From Candidatus Symbiothrix dinenymphae (GTDB lineage: Bacteria > Bacteroidota > Bacteroidia > Bacteroidales > Azobacteroidaceae): a DNA stretch of 64,000 nucleotides. The stretch covers positions 1 to 64,000 of the forward strand of contig BBRT01000041.1 in the NCBI GenBank assembly GCA_001417715.1. Reading direction: 5' to 3'. The notes beneath the pieces were generated by a model. It saw only the letters and a list, made by a program, of their open reading frames with translations, was not told the origin of the DNA and searched no databases. Numbering within the stretch: the stretch's first letter is position 1; each line of letters opens with the position of its first letter. This document shows positions 55,225-64,000 of this stretch, in pieces. The position numbers and the translations under genes were made by a program.

Positions 55225-57060
55225 TTATTTGCCTTCCTCTTCCTCCATCTTGGCTTTTAAGCCTGCCAAGCCGGAGATGTCGCCGAGTGTGGTTTTTTCC
55301 ATTGGGGCTTGAGCCAGCAATTCTTCTTCTTCTTTGCCTCTCTTTGAGGGACGCTTTTTAGCGGTCTTCTTTCCTGTCGTCTGTGCATCACTTTCGCCTT
55401 CCGTTGCGGCGGCTTGACCGGCACGCTGGATGTCTTCAAAGATGCGGCTGTGCGAGAGAATGATGCGCTTGGCATCTTTGTTGAACTCAATCACTTTGAA
55501 ATTCAACTTTTCCTCTATCCTGCACGGCTTTCCGTCTTCCTTCACCAAATGCTTTGGCGTTGCAAAACCTTCAACACCGTAGGGCAACATAATCACGGCA
55601 CCTTTGTCCATCAAATCGACAATCGTACCCTCGTGGATGGAGCCAACGAGGAAGATGGTTTCAAACACATCCCAAGGATTTTCTTCCAACTGCTTGTGAC
55701 CCAGGCTCAAACGCCGGTTTTCCGTGTCAATTTCCAACACTTGCACCGCAATTTCTGCGCCCACGCTGGTAAATTCTGCCGGATGTCTCACTTTCTTTGT
55801 CCAACTCAGGTCGGAGATGTGAATTAAGCCCTCTACACCCTCTTCAATTTCCACGAATACGCCAAAATTGGTGAAGTTGCGCACTTTGGCTTTATGTTGA
55901 CTGCCAACCGGGAATTTATCGAGAATGCCTTCCCATGGGTCTGCTTTCAACTGCTTGATACCCAACGACATCTTGCGCTCTTCGCGGTCTAATGTCAAAA
56001 TAGCGGCGTCGACTTCATCACCCACTTTCAGAAAGTCCTGTGCACTGCGCAAATGCTGTGTCCAGCTCATTTCCGACACATGAATCAAGCCCTCAACACC
56101 CGGAGCAATCTCAACGAAAGCACCATAGTCAGCCATCACAACGACTCTGCCCTTCACTACATCGCCCACTTTCATCGCTTCGGACAAAGAATCCCAAGGA
56201 TGAGGCGTCAACTGCTTCAAACCGAGTGCGATACGTTTTTTCTCGTTGTCGAAATCCAAAATAACCACGTTGATTTTCGAGTCCAACTCAACAATTCCTT
56301 CGGGATGTGTTACGCGACCCCAACTCAAGTCGGTGATGTGAATCAGACCGTCCACACCGCCCAAGTCGATAAATACGCCGTAGCTGGTGATGTTTTTAAC
56401 CACACCTTCCAAAATCTGACCTTTTTCAAGTCCGGCAATAATCACCTGTTTTTGTGCCTCTAACTCTGCTTCAATGAGTGCTTTATGTGAAACAACCACG
56501 TTTTTAAACTCGTGATTGATTTTAACCACTCTAAATTCCATCGTTTTGTCAACGAACACATCATAGTCGCGAATGGGCTTCACATCAATTTGCGAACCCG
56601 GCAAAAATGCCTCGAGACCGAACACATCAACAATCATACCGCCCTTTGTGCGGCATTTGACATACCCTTTCACGATTTCCTGATTTTCAAGTGCCTCGTT
56701 CACACGGTTCCAAGAGCGGGCTGCACGTGCCTGTCGATGCGAAAGGATAAGTTGCCCTTTTTTGTCTTCCTGACTTTCGATGTACACTTCCACCTCATCG
56801 CCCACCTTCAAGTCGGGGTTGTAGCGAAATTCATTCAAAGACACCACACCATCGGATTTGTAGCCGATGTTCACGACCACTTCCCGTTTGTTCATCGCAG
56901 TAACTCTGCCCACCACCACCTCGCGGTCGTTGACATTGCTCAGAGACTGCTCGTAAGTTTCCGCCAGCTGCTCTTTGCTGACGTCGCGATTTGTTTCGCC
57001 TTTTTCATACGATTCCCAATCAAAATCTGCACTGGGAATACTTAACTGCTGTTCACTCAT
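55225..57060 (-). CDS. rpsA: 30S ribosomal protein S1
   Basis: The 611 residues contain six S1 (OB-fold) repeats, with the four canonical RNA-binding copies clear (GVFIDLGGVDGLIHITDLSW, GAFVEIAPGVEGLIHVSEMS, GVFVEIEEGVEGLIHISDLS and a more divergent last). The C-terminal tail is basic and acidic (TGKKTAKKRPSKRGKEEE). Full length for Bacteroidota S1. Its TACCTTTG box is at 57117-57124 on the minus strand. Divergent from the DUF5686-like gene. Confidence 0.96.
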   Translation of the reverse strand: MSEQQLSIPSADFDWESYEKGETNRDVSKEQLAETYEQSLSNVNDREVVVGRVTAMNKREVVVNIGYKSDGVVSLNEFRYNPDLKVGDEVEVYIESQEDKKGQLILSHRQARAARSWNRVNEALENQEIVKGYVKCRTKGGMIVDVFGLEAFLPGSQIDVKPIRDYDVFVDKTMEFRVVKINHEFKNVVVSHKALIEAELEAQKQVIIAGLEKGQILEGVVKNITSYGVFIDLGGVDGLIHITDLSWGRVTHPEGIVELDSKINVVILDFDNEKKRIALGLKQLTPHPWDSLSEAMKVGDVVKGRVVVMADYGAFVEIAPGVEGLIHVSEMSWTQHLRSAQDFLKVGDEVDAAILTLDREERKMSLGIKQLKADPWEGILDKFPVGSQHKAKVRNFTNFGVFVEIEEGVEGLIHISDLSWTKKVRHPAEFTSVGAEIAVQVLEIDTENRRLSLGHKQLEENPWDVFETIFLVGSIHEGTIVDLMDKGAVIMLPYGVEGFATPKHLVKEDGKPCRIEEKLNFKVIEFNKDAKRIILSHSRIFEDIQRAGQAAATEGESDAQTTGKKTAKKRPSKRGKEEEELLAQAPMEKTTLGDISGLAGLKAKMEEEEGK

Positions 57061-57182
57061 TACGTTGTACTGTTTTTTTTTAAATTGTTAGACATTATAT
57101 TATACAAAATCGGGCGCAAAGGTAAGAAAAAATTATGTATTCTCCTAAAAAATCGCTATATTTGTATTCTTTTTGAGTGAAT

Positions 57183-59300
57183 ATGACAGTCAGTAAACGA
57201 ATTTTAGTCCTCTTCTTCTGCGTTTCGGGTGCCTTACAGGTGCCTGTATCGCCTGTTTATGCTCAAAATTTGGTTTCAAAAGCTGATTCTATCATTTTCA
57301 ATACGATTGATTTGCGAGACAATTATAAAAATTTGATTCGAAATTACCAATCGGAGGTGTATATCAAGGGCAGCACGCTGATAAAAAAGCAAAATGCGCT
57401 GTACAAATATGCGCCAAATATGCTGTATTTAGACCACAGCGGAAATAATCAATTGGTGGAGTGCTTGATTGATATTGATTACCGGTCGCCCAACATTTTT
57501 TCGCACGAACTGAAGGCGATTCGCGGCGGGCGAACGGCTGCAAATGACATTCAAAACCGCATTTTGCTTTTTTTGAACGTCAATATCTACAATTCGAGTA
57601 TCATCAACGACCAAATGCTCATCCCTGAAACCAAGCAACTGTTTAAGTATTACGATTTTAAATACATTCAAGAGACTTCCATGGGCGATGCCCTCATCCA
57701 CCAAATAGAACTCATCCCGAAGGCGCAGAGTCAGCGGTTGATGACGGGCTATTTCTACATTGTGGATGGCTCGTGGAATATCTACCGCACCGATATTCGG
57801 GGGCGATGGGAATTTTATAACTTTCGCGTGCAGACGACCTACGGCATTGACACGACTGATTTTTTGCTGCCTTTGCAGGCAGAGATTTCGCTTGATTTTA
57901 AGATGCCGGGCAACCATACGGAGAGCCGTTATGCGGCATATTACAAGTATGAATCGGTGGAATATGGCGATGTCGGCGTTGCGGGTAGAGTCGGCAAAGA
58001 CGGGTACAACCTCACCACGCGGGCAGATACCGTTGCGGCGACTGTGCCATACATCACAGATTCGTTGTTTTGGGCAAAAAAACGCCCCTTGCCACTCTCT
58101 GCCGATGAGCAATTGTTGTTGGAGAAGCCGGATTCGTTCAGCACCAAAGCGGTACCCGCATTTTGGAAATATGCCGTCAATCTTGTTGTGCCACAGAGTT
58201 TTAGCAGCGAAGAAACGGAAGTGGCGTACTCCGGTTTTCTCAATCCGCTCAAAGTGAGCTATTCACACAGTACCGGGTTCATTTATTGGCAAAACTTTCG
58301 CCTGTTGTGGCACCTCCCCAAAGACCAGGAACTGCTTTTTGAGCCGAGCGTGGGCTATATGTTTCGTGAGGAGAAATTCTATTTTACAACGCCCCTGCAA
58401 TGGCTGTTTCTGCCGAAGCGGATGGGACGGTTTTCTGTCACGTTTGGCAACAGTGAGCAGTCCTACAACTCCACTTTTCTCGAACAGTTGGAGCAAAAGA
58501 CCGACATGCCGGTCAATCTCGACAGTCTGAATTTGGAATACTATCAGCACTATTACAGTTCAATAGGTGCGCGGTGCGAACTCGCCAACGGGCTGTTGCT
58601 CAGTGCCGGAATAAACTACGACCTGTACACACCGACGAAAAAAAACATCCGAATAGGTGCCACAGAAAACATTGTGATTAACAATTATTACAGTTTTGCC
58701 CCTGAAATCCGCCTGCAATGGACTCCGGGGCAGTATTATCGCATGAACGGCACCGGCAAGGAATATCTGAACTCCCGATACCCGACCGTGCAGTTGGAAT
58801 ATGCGCAAAGTATTGAGGGCGTGCTCAATGGCGACAACCACTACCGGCGTTTGGAGGGGGCGGTGCAACAAAAACTGCCGATGGGTTTGCGGAGTTATTT
58901 GCATTATTACATAGGTGCCGGACTTTTTTCGGATATGGAGAAAACGTATTTTGCTGACTTTCAACTGTTTCAGCGGCAAAACATCCCGCAGTCGTGGAAC
59001 GACCCCATTGGCGGCACTTTTCATGAACTGAGAAGCGAGTGGTATCGCGCCGCCAATTCCTACGCGCAAGCCCATTTCATGTACGAAACGCCGTTGCTGT
59101 TTTTGTATCTGTTCAAATTTTCCCCCAGAGACATCCTCACCGAACGCCTCTATCTCAGCCAGTTATATACTCCGGCTTTGCGCAGTTACACCGAAATAGG
59201 CTACGGCATAGGTAACTTCTTTTGCAACGCCGGTTTGTTTGTTGCTTTCGACCACTTGAGAATTAACACCATCGGCGGCAAGTTTGTGTTGAATTTCTAA
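57183..59300 (+). CDS. DUF5686-like outer-membrane protein lacking the usual N-terminal domain
   Basis: About 705 residues from ATG 57183, with a signal peptide ending VSPVYAQ. The body matches the DUF5686 group of Bacteroidota proteins: ADSIIFNTIDLRDNYKNLI, SEVYIKGS, then a beta-strand-rich C-terminal half ending DHLRINTIGGKFVLNF, which resembles an outer-membrane barrel. As I recall, most members carry an N-terminal carboxypeptidase-regulatory-like domain; here it is missing. The TATATTTG box is at 57157-57164. Function unknown. Confidence 0.7.
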   Translation: MTVSKRILVLFFCVSGALQVPVSPVYAQNLVSKADSIIFNTIDLRDNYKNLIRNYQSEVYIKGSTLIKKQNALYKYAPNMLYLDHSGNNQLVECLIDIDYRSPNIFSHELKAIRGGRTAANDIQNRILLFLNVNIYNSSIINDQMLIPETKQLFKYYDFKYIQETSMGDALIHQIELIPKAQSQRLMTGYFYIVDGSWNIYRTDIRGRWEFYNFRVQTTYGIDTTDFLLPLQAEISLDFKMPGNHTESRYAAYYKYESVEYGDVGVAGRVGKDGYNLTTRADTVAATVPYITDSLFWAKKRPLPLSADEQLLLEKPDSFSTKAVPAFWKYAVNLVVPQSFSSEETEVAYSGFLNPLKVSYSHSTGFIYWQNFRLLWHLPKDQELLFEPSVGYMFREEKFYFTTPLQWLFLPKRMGRFSVTFGNSEQSYNSTFLEQLEQKTDMPVNLDSLNLEYYQHYYSSIGARCELANGLLLSAGINYDLYTPTKKNIRIGATENIVINNYYSFAPEIRLQWTPGQYYRMNGTGKEYLNSRYPTVQLEYAQSIEGVLNGDNHYRRLEGAVQQKLPMGLRSYLHYYIGAGLFSDMEKTYFADFQLFQRQNIPQSWNDPIGGTFHELRSEWYRAANSYAQAHFMYETPLLFLYLFKFSPRDILTERLYLSQLYTPALRSYTEIGYGIGNFFCNAGLFVAFDHLRINTIGGKFVLNF

Positions 59301-59353
59301 AGGCGCAACCGACAGGGGATTGCAGGTCAAGCCCGCAATGACGAGGACATTTT

Positions 59354-60022
59354 TTACAGCGAAAAGAAAAGCGGCAGATAGCACTTCACCCGCACCGGCA
59401 CTCCTCGCTCCGAGCCGCAAACCCACTTGGGCATCGTTTGAAGCACGCGCTCAGCCTCTTGGTCTAAGTCAGGAAACACACCCTTTTCAACTTTAACATT
59501 GGTAATAGCACCGTCTTTTTCCACAATAAACGAGCACCAAACACGCCCCTGCTGATTTTGAGCAACAGCCGAAGCCGGATAGTTGGTGTTGGCAAACAAA
59601 AATTTAGTGAGTTGAGCCACCCCACCCGGAAAAGAAGGCATCACCTCCGCCTCAGTAAAAACCGCCGGCTCCACAACAGGCTCCGGCTCCACAACAACGG
59701 GCAATTGCTCATTGCTCATTGGTAATTGCTCTTCGGGTACTTCCTTCACCACCTCATAATCCTCAAAAGCAGTTTTCGGCGGCGTCACCTCTTTCTCAGG
59801 CTTCGGTTCGGGTGTTGCGGGAGTATTGGGTTCAACAACAGGCGCAATCAATTCCGACTCAATGTAAACAGCAGACAAGTCGAAATCGTCAAACGAAAGT
59901 TCTGTCTCAAAGTTCCACTCCAACGCCACAAACAGCGTGGACAAGGCAAAAATAAGCCCCAGCAGCCAAAACATGCCGCGTTCCTGCTCCAAATCCACTT
60001 GTGCTGCCTTTTTTATGTCCAT
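59354..60022 (-). CDS. tonB: TonB-like energy transducer
   Basis: A 222-residue protein with an N-terminal membrane helix (MFWLLGLIFALSTLFVAL), a Pro/Glu/Val-rich periplasmic linker (TPEPKPEKEVTPPK), and a C-terminal TonB domain (FPGGVAQLTKFLFANTNYP, GRVWCSFIVEKDGAI). It would pass proton-motive force to TonB-dependent receptors. The linker contains EQLPMSNEQLP, coded by a short CAATTGCTCATTG-type repeat (59701-59730). It begins 1 bp after the type IIG-like stop, so it is probably co-transcribed with that gene. Confidence 0.9.
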   Translation of the reverse strand: MDIKKAAQVDLEQERGMFWLLGLIFALSTLFVALEWNFETELSFDDFDLSAVYIESELIAPVVEPNTPATPEPKPEKEVTPPKTAFEDYEVVKEVPEEQLPMSNEQLPVVVEPEPVVEPAVFTEAEVMPSFPGGVAQLTKFLFANTNYPASAVAQNQQGRVWCSFIVEKDGAITNVKVEKGVFPDLDQEAERVLQTMPKWVCGSERGVPVRVKCYLPLFFSL

Positions 60023-60023
60023 G

Positions 60024-62489
60024 TTAAGCCTTCAAAAATTCGTATTCATACACTTTGGGTTCAATTTTTTTTGCAAGGATGCTTAATTTGTCGCGCAAAG
60101 TGCCGATGAGTTTGGTATATTGCGCATCGGTGCTGGTGTTGTTCATTTTGCCTTTGTCGTTGCGCTCTTGAAAATGCTCGCGAATGTCGTATAGTGAGGC
60201 ATTTACATTGTATAGCCCTCTGTCATTGCGGGCTTGACCCGCAATCCCATGATAGTATTTCCAAAGTTCGCGACCGGCATCGAAGACGGCGGTTGCGGCC
60301 GGTGAAAATTCGCGTTTGACGTATTCTTTTTTCTCCAATTGCTCGAAAAGAGTGGCGTAGCCGTTTGGCACCACTTTCCCATTTAAAAAACTCAACAAAA
60401 CGTGGCTCTCAAATTTATCGCGTGCATTGACTTCCTGTTCCGAAAAAGGAATCCAATGATTAACCCCGTATTTTGATTGTATGTTATTGTTGAAAAGCGC
60501 ATAGGCGAGACAATCGTTTTGAAACTCAAGGTCTTTCTCCCATTTTTTGACAGGATAAAGAAATTGGTCGCGGTCGTTCAGCCAAGTGGCGAGAATGACT
60601 TTGCGCACAGAGAAGTAAATGCACATTGCTATCAAATTATTCACTGTGATGGGTGTCGTATGGTCTTTTATATCATCGGTGGTAATGCGAACCTGCCCAT
60701 TGTGTTGGAAATCATTCTTATTGTTATGAAGAATGCCGATAGGATAATCTTTTTTATCGTGAAATTTGCGAAGCCAATCATTTATATAGGCATTTTCTTC
60801 GCTATAAGCATGGAATGTTTTTGTGCCGATAGCCTTCCCTTTGCTGTCAAAAACAGCCAATTCTTCTTTTTCAAATAGTTTCTTTTCCGATAAATTCCAA
60901 ATCATAAAGCCAATAGGAAACTCACCTTTCACATTGTCAAACGTTTTAGCGGGCACAACAAAACCTTTCAAAAATTCTGCACAAAAAAATTCGCGAAATT
61001 TTGAAAAATTCGGTGCTTGCAGAATTTTCAAAGTTGAAAATTCTGCAAGCACCGAATAGGGAATTTTGTCTTTTATTCTGGCGAAAAATTGCGCAAAAAG
61101 TTCATTAGAAGCATTGCCAATCTTCTTATTATAGTCGTGAGTGGCATGTTCAAGCGCAACTTTTGTTTTAAATCCCCGCCCTAATCCCGTCCCGGCTTCT
61201 GCATACGGCGGATTGATATAAACCACCAATTTTTTACGTTTTTCGGGGTCATTGATAATATTCTGCAATCCTTGCGGCAGTTTAGAAAAATCATCATTGA
61301 GAAAATCAAATTGAAAAACATGGTCGTGCAGCAGATTTGCACCGTTTTCTATGCGGTCGTGCATCACATCTACATCTTGTTTATCGAGTGTAGAAGCCCA
61401 AATATTGTATTTATTGGTTAGTCCCGCGAGCAAATTTCCGGTTCCTGCGGCACAATCCCAGACATAATACTCATCCTGCCAATCTTCGCCCAGCACATCG
61501 GCAAGGTATCGCTGCGAAAGTTCCACCCAAATTTGCGGGGTAAAAAAACTGCCTTTGCGTTCGCGCACATCTTGCGGAACCAGCAAATCGCGCCGCTCCA
61601 CAATGTAATCCCAATATTCCTCGCGTGGCGGACGTTCGTATTTGTTCCAAAAAAGTGTGTGCGCTTTTTGTTTGTCTGAGAAATATACCTGGCTCGAAGC
61701 AAACATGCCGCTTTCGTCAATCCGGCGGTTTGCCTCGTAATAATTGGATTTTAGCAATATGAACAATTTCTCTTTCAAAGTTTTGTTTTCCTGCGAAAGC
61801 AAATCGGCAAGATAAAAATCGCCGTCAATAATGCCATTGCGTTTGGCTGCATCCCAATCAACCACAATGGTGGGCTTGACAGTTTGCAACCATTTGTTAT
61901 AAATGATGATGAAATTGTTTTTGTCGATTTTAATTTTTGAAACATCCGATTTTCCAACAATGAAATTTTCGCGGATAAATCGTTTCAAATCCTGTGCATC
62001 GCGCTCAAAATCAAAGATATAAGTTTCCCAAGGGGTATCGTTATTTAATATCTTGCTAATTTGCTCGTAGACCTGTTGAAACTCTTTTGTTTCAGTATTT
62101 GATGGCGTAATTTTCCAATTAAAATCATTTTGATAGAAAATGTGTTGAATTTCGGAATAGGGCACGAAAGCGATTTTTTCGCAGTCGAAACAGCCGAGAA
62201 AGGGTGGGGGCATCATCTTGTCAAATGTGCGGGCTTTGCCAATGGTGAGCACCAATTGCGTGAGCATTGCCACTATATCGGTGGGAGCGGCTTTGGCTTC
62301 TGCCCACAGCAAATATTCGTCATTGAAACCTGTTAAGTCTTCAAGACTTGACAGGTTTGAACTTTTACGTTTCACTTTAACCGCAAAATCAATGAAGCCG
62401 ACAATCTTGTCGCAATCGAACCCCTCAAAGAAATCGGATGCCACACTATTTTTCAGTTCTTCCTCTCTAATATTGAAATATTTCATCAT
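60024..62489 (-). CDS. Type IIG-like restriction-modification protein, tandem copy B
   Basis: An 821-residue protein. The N-terminal region resembles a PD-(D/E)xK nuclease (D34 and E64-A65-K66 in LLWAEAK). The methyltransferase follows: KGSFFTPQIWVE, motif I WDCAAGTGNLLAG (about 343) and motif IV NPPYAEAG (about 425), all intact. The C-terminal third (WLNDRDQFLYPVKKWEKD) is probably the recognition domain. Two palindromic repeats are read in frame: SNLSSLEDLTGF at about 44-55, nine residues before the ExK, and GIAGQARND near the C terminus. It is nearly identical to the copy upstream. tonB follows. Confidence 0.85.
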   Translation of the reverse strand: MMKYFNIREEELKNSVASDFFEGFDCDKIVGFIDFAVKVKRKSSNLSSLEDLTGFNDEYLLWAEAKAAPTDIVAMLTQLVLTIGKARTFDKMMPPPFLGCFDCEKIAFVPYSEIQHIFYQNDFNWKITPSNTETKEFQQVYEQISKILNNDTPWETYIFDFERDAQDLKRFIRENFIVGKSDVSKIKIDKNNFIIIYNKWLQTVKPTIVVDWDAAKRNGIIDGDFYLADLLSQENKTLKEKLFILLKSNYYEANRRIDESGMFASSQVYFSDKQKAHTLFWNKYERPPREEYWDYIVERRDLLVPQDVRERKGSFFTPQIWVELSQRYLADVLGEDWQDEYYVWDCAAGTGNLLAGLTNKYNIWASTLDKQDVDVMHDRIENGANLLHDHVFQFDFLNDDFSKLPQGLQNIINDPEKRKKLVVYINPPYAEAGTGLGRGFKTKVALEHATHDYNKKIGNASNELFAQFFARIKDKIPYSVLAEFSTLKILQAPNFSKFREFFCAEFLKGFVVPAKTFDNVKGEFPIGFMIWNLSEKKLFEKEELAVFDSKGKAIGTKTFHAYSEENAYINDWLRKFHDKKDYPIGILHNNKNDFQHNGQVRITTDDIKDHTTPITVNNLIAMCIYFSVRKVILATWLNDRDQFLYPVKKWEKDLEFQNDCLAYALFNNNIQSKYGVNHWIPFSEQEVNARDKFESHVLLSFLNGKVVPNGYATLFEQLEKKEYVKREFSPAATAVFDAGRELWKYYHGIAGQARNDRGLYNVNASLYDIREHFQERNDKGKMNNTSTDAQYTKLIGTLRDKLSILAKKIEPKVYEYEFLKA
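60222..60248. repeat. Palindrome read in frame in type IIG copy B
   Basis: GTCATTGCGGGCTTGACCCG and the following 7 bases form the TTGCGGGCTTGACCCGCAA-type repeat. It encodes GIAGQARND. The paralogue at 30.3-32.9 kb has different sequence here. Confidence 0.8.
62326..62358. repeat. AACCTGTTAAGTC palindrome read in frame in type IIG copy B
   Basis: A 33-bp dyad with one mismatch, of the same type as at 26481-26513 and 33787-33816. It encodes SNLSSLEDLTGF just before the putative nuclease ExK motif. The paralogue at 30.3 kb is shorter here. Confidence 0.8.
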
Positions 62490-62559
62490 GCCAATAGCTT
62501 ATTTTTTCGCAAAGTTAGCCTTTTTTTTTGAATAATTTGCTTTGCCCTGATTCCCATAT

Positions 62560-64000
62560 TTAATTTATTAAAAATCCAAATTCATACACTTTTGGTTCAA
62601 TTTTTTTTGCAAGGATGTTTAATTTGTCGCGCAAATTGCTAATTAATTCGGTATATTGCGCATCGGTGCTGGTGTTGTTCATTTTGCCTTTGTCGTTGCG
62701 TTCTTGAAAATGCTCGCGAATGTCATATAGTGAGGCATTTACATTGTATGTCCCTCTGTCATTGCGGGCTTGACCCGCAATCCCATGATAGTATTTCCAA
62801 AGTTCGCGTCCTGCATCGAAGACGGCGGTTGCGGTGGGTGAAAATTCGCGTTTGACGTATTCTTTTTTCTCTAATTGCTCGAAAAGAGTGGCGTAGCCGT
62901 TTGGCACCACTTTCCCATTTAAGAAACTCAACAAAACGTGACTCTCAAATTTATCTCGTGCATCGACTTCCTGTTCCGAAAAAGGAATCCAATGATTAAC
63001 CCCGTATTTTGATTGTATGTTATTGTTGAAAAGCGCATAGGCGAGACAATCGTTTTGAAACTCAAGGTCTTTCTCCCATTTTTTGACAGGATAAAGAAAT
63101 TGGTCGCGGTCGTTCAGCCAAGTGGCAGGAATGACTTTGCGCACAGCAAAGTAAGTGCACATTTCTATCAAATTATTCACTGTGATGGGTGTCGTGTGGT
63201 CTTTTATGTCATCGGTGGTAATACGAACCTGAATGTTGTGCTGAAAATCATTCTTATTGTTATGAAGAATGCCGATAGGATAATCTTTTTTATCGTGAAA
63301 TTTGCGAAGCCAATCATTTATATAGGCATTTTCTTCACTGTAAGCATGGAATGTTTTTGTGCCGATAGCGTTCCCTTTGCTGTCAAAAACAGCCAATTCT
63401 TCTTTTTCAAATAGTTTCTTTTTTGATAAATTCCAAATCATAAAGCCAATGGGAAACTCACCTTTCACATTGTCAAACGTTTTAGCGGGCACAACAAAAC
63501 CTTTCAAAAACTCTGCACAAAAAAAATCGCGGAATTTTGAAAAATTCGGTGCCTGCAGAATTTTTAACTTTGAAAATTCTGCAAGCACCGAATAGGGAAT
63601 TTTGTCTTTTATTCTGGCGAAAAATTGCGCAAAAAGCTCATTAGAAGCATTGCCAATCTTCTTATTGTAGTCGTGAGTGGCATGTTCAAGCGCAACTTTT
63701 GTTTTAAATCCACGCCCTAATCCCGTTCCGGCTTCCGCATACGGCGGATTGATATAAACTACCAATTTTCTTTGTTTCTTGGGGTCATTGATGATATTCT
63801 GCAAGCCTTGCGGCAGTTTAGAAAAATCATCGTTTAGAAAATCGAACTGAAAAACATGGTCGTGCAAAAGATTTGCGCCGTTCGCAATGCGGTCGTGCAT
63901 TATATCTACATCGGCTTTATCAAGCGTCGATGCCCAAATGTTGTATTTGTTGGTCAGTCCCGCAAGCAAATTGCCCGTTCCGGCGGCACAATCCCAAATG
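62560..64000 (-). CDS. Type IIG-like restriction-modification protein, tandem copy C, partial
   Basis: The C-terminal 480 or so residues of a second copy; its start lies beyond the window. The frame is open to base 64000 and begins there inside motif I (WDCAAGTGNLLAG). Motif IV NPPYAEAG is intact. It is nearly identical to copy B, with scattered substitutions and the same GIAGQARND insertion (62758-62784), so that insertion predates the duplication. The recognition region differs little, so both copies probably share one target. The last residues (EFGFLIN) differ from copy B. Confidence 0.85.
   Translation of the reverse strand, partial: IWDCAAGTGNLLAGLTNKYNIWASTLDKADVDIMHDRIANGANLLHDHVFQFDFLNDDFSKLPQGLQNIINDPKKQRKLVVYINPPYAEAGTGLGRGFKTKVALEHATHDYNKKIGNASNELFAQFFARIKDKIPYSVLAEFSKLKILQAPNFSKFRDFFCAEFLKGFVVPAKTFDNVKGEFPIGFMIWNLSKKKLFEKEELAVFDSKGNAIGTKTFHAYSEENAYINDWLRKFHDKKDYPIGILHNNKNDFQHNIQVRITTDDIKDHTTPITVNNLIEMCTYFAVRKVIPATWLNDRDQFLYPVKKWEKDLEFQNDCLAYALFNNNIQSKYGVNHWIPFSEQEVDARDKFESHVLLSFLNGKVVPNGYATLFEQLEKKEYVKREFSPTATAVFDAGRELWKYYHGIAGQARNDRGTYNVNASLYDIREHFQERNDKGKMNNTSTDAQYTELISNLRDKLNILAKKIEPKVYEFGFLIN

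Overview
The window is chromosomal DNA of a Bacteroidota bacterium, most likely a Bacteroidales-type lineage. I base this on four things: promoters with the TAnnTTTG -7 box (for example at 4399, 5948, 35979 and 53597), a GldH-type gliding/T9SS lipoprotein, a giant surface protein ending in a type IX secretion sorting domain, and a SusC-type receptor remnant. Housekeeping genes are folA, guaB, clpC, ricT-gldH, lepA, dnaA, tRNA-Ser(GGA), metF-holB, polA, pyrH, glyS, rpsA and tonB. No IS element, prophage or CRISPR array was recognised.

Layout. 1-1.8 kb: a composite inverted/tandem repeat, a GNAT toxin-like pair and a MITE-like repeat. 1.8-7.6 kb: folA, a sialate O-acetylesterase, guaB and an ABC-F ATPase. 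7.6-11.4 kb: three tandem paralogous adenine-methyltransferase/HNH-nuclease fusions with nearly identical ends and different target-recognition segments, the most striking locus here. 11.4-15.2 kb: a predicted exported protein, a MITE-like element next to an AbiEii-like relic, a poly-C tract that may switch a small ORF, and a surface lipoprotein. 15.3-20.4 kb: clpC, a 40-residue FeoB-associated-like peptide, gldH, ricT and a DUF3822-like gene. 20.5-26.3 kb: a T9SS giant surface protein preceded by a SusC N-terminal fragment that carries a G12 tract. 27-35.7 kb: galM, a GH127-like gene, a type IIG-like restriction-modification protein, a decayed glutaminase gene, an unusual membrane P-loop protein and an HU-family protein. 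36-40 kb: lepA, an acetyltransferase, dnaA and tRNA-Ser. 40-43.5 kb: ankyrin and LRR/PKD-like lipoproteins tangled with HigBA and HEPN-MNT toxin-antitoxin genes. 43.6-60 kb: metF-holB, dedA, polA, fic, hemerythrin-luxR, pyrH, a decayed VapBC pair, glyS, rpsA, a DUF5686-like gene and tonB. 60-64 kb: two tandem near-identical type IIG-like genes, the second running off the window.

Three themes run through the window. First, defence and addiction genes are dense and several have duplicated or decayed: three MTase-HNH fusions, three type IIG-like proteins, GNAT, HigBA, HEPN-MNT, VapBC and AbiEii. Second, short palindromic repeats occur between genes and also in frame inside genes (type IIG-like genes, polA, tonB and the glyS 3' end). 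Third, some surface-protein expression may be controlled by homopolymer tracts, and four unrelated genes share a repeat-like promoter module built on ACTCATAACT.
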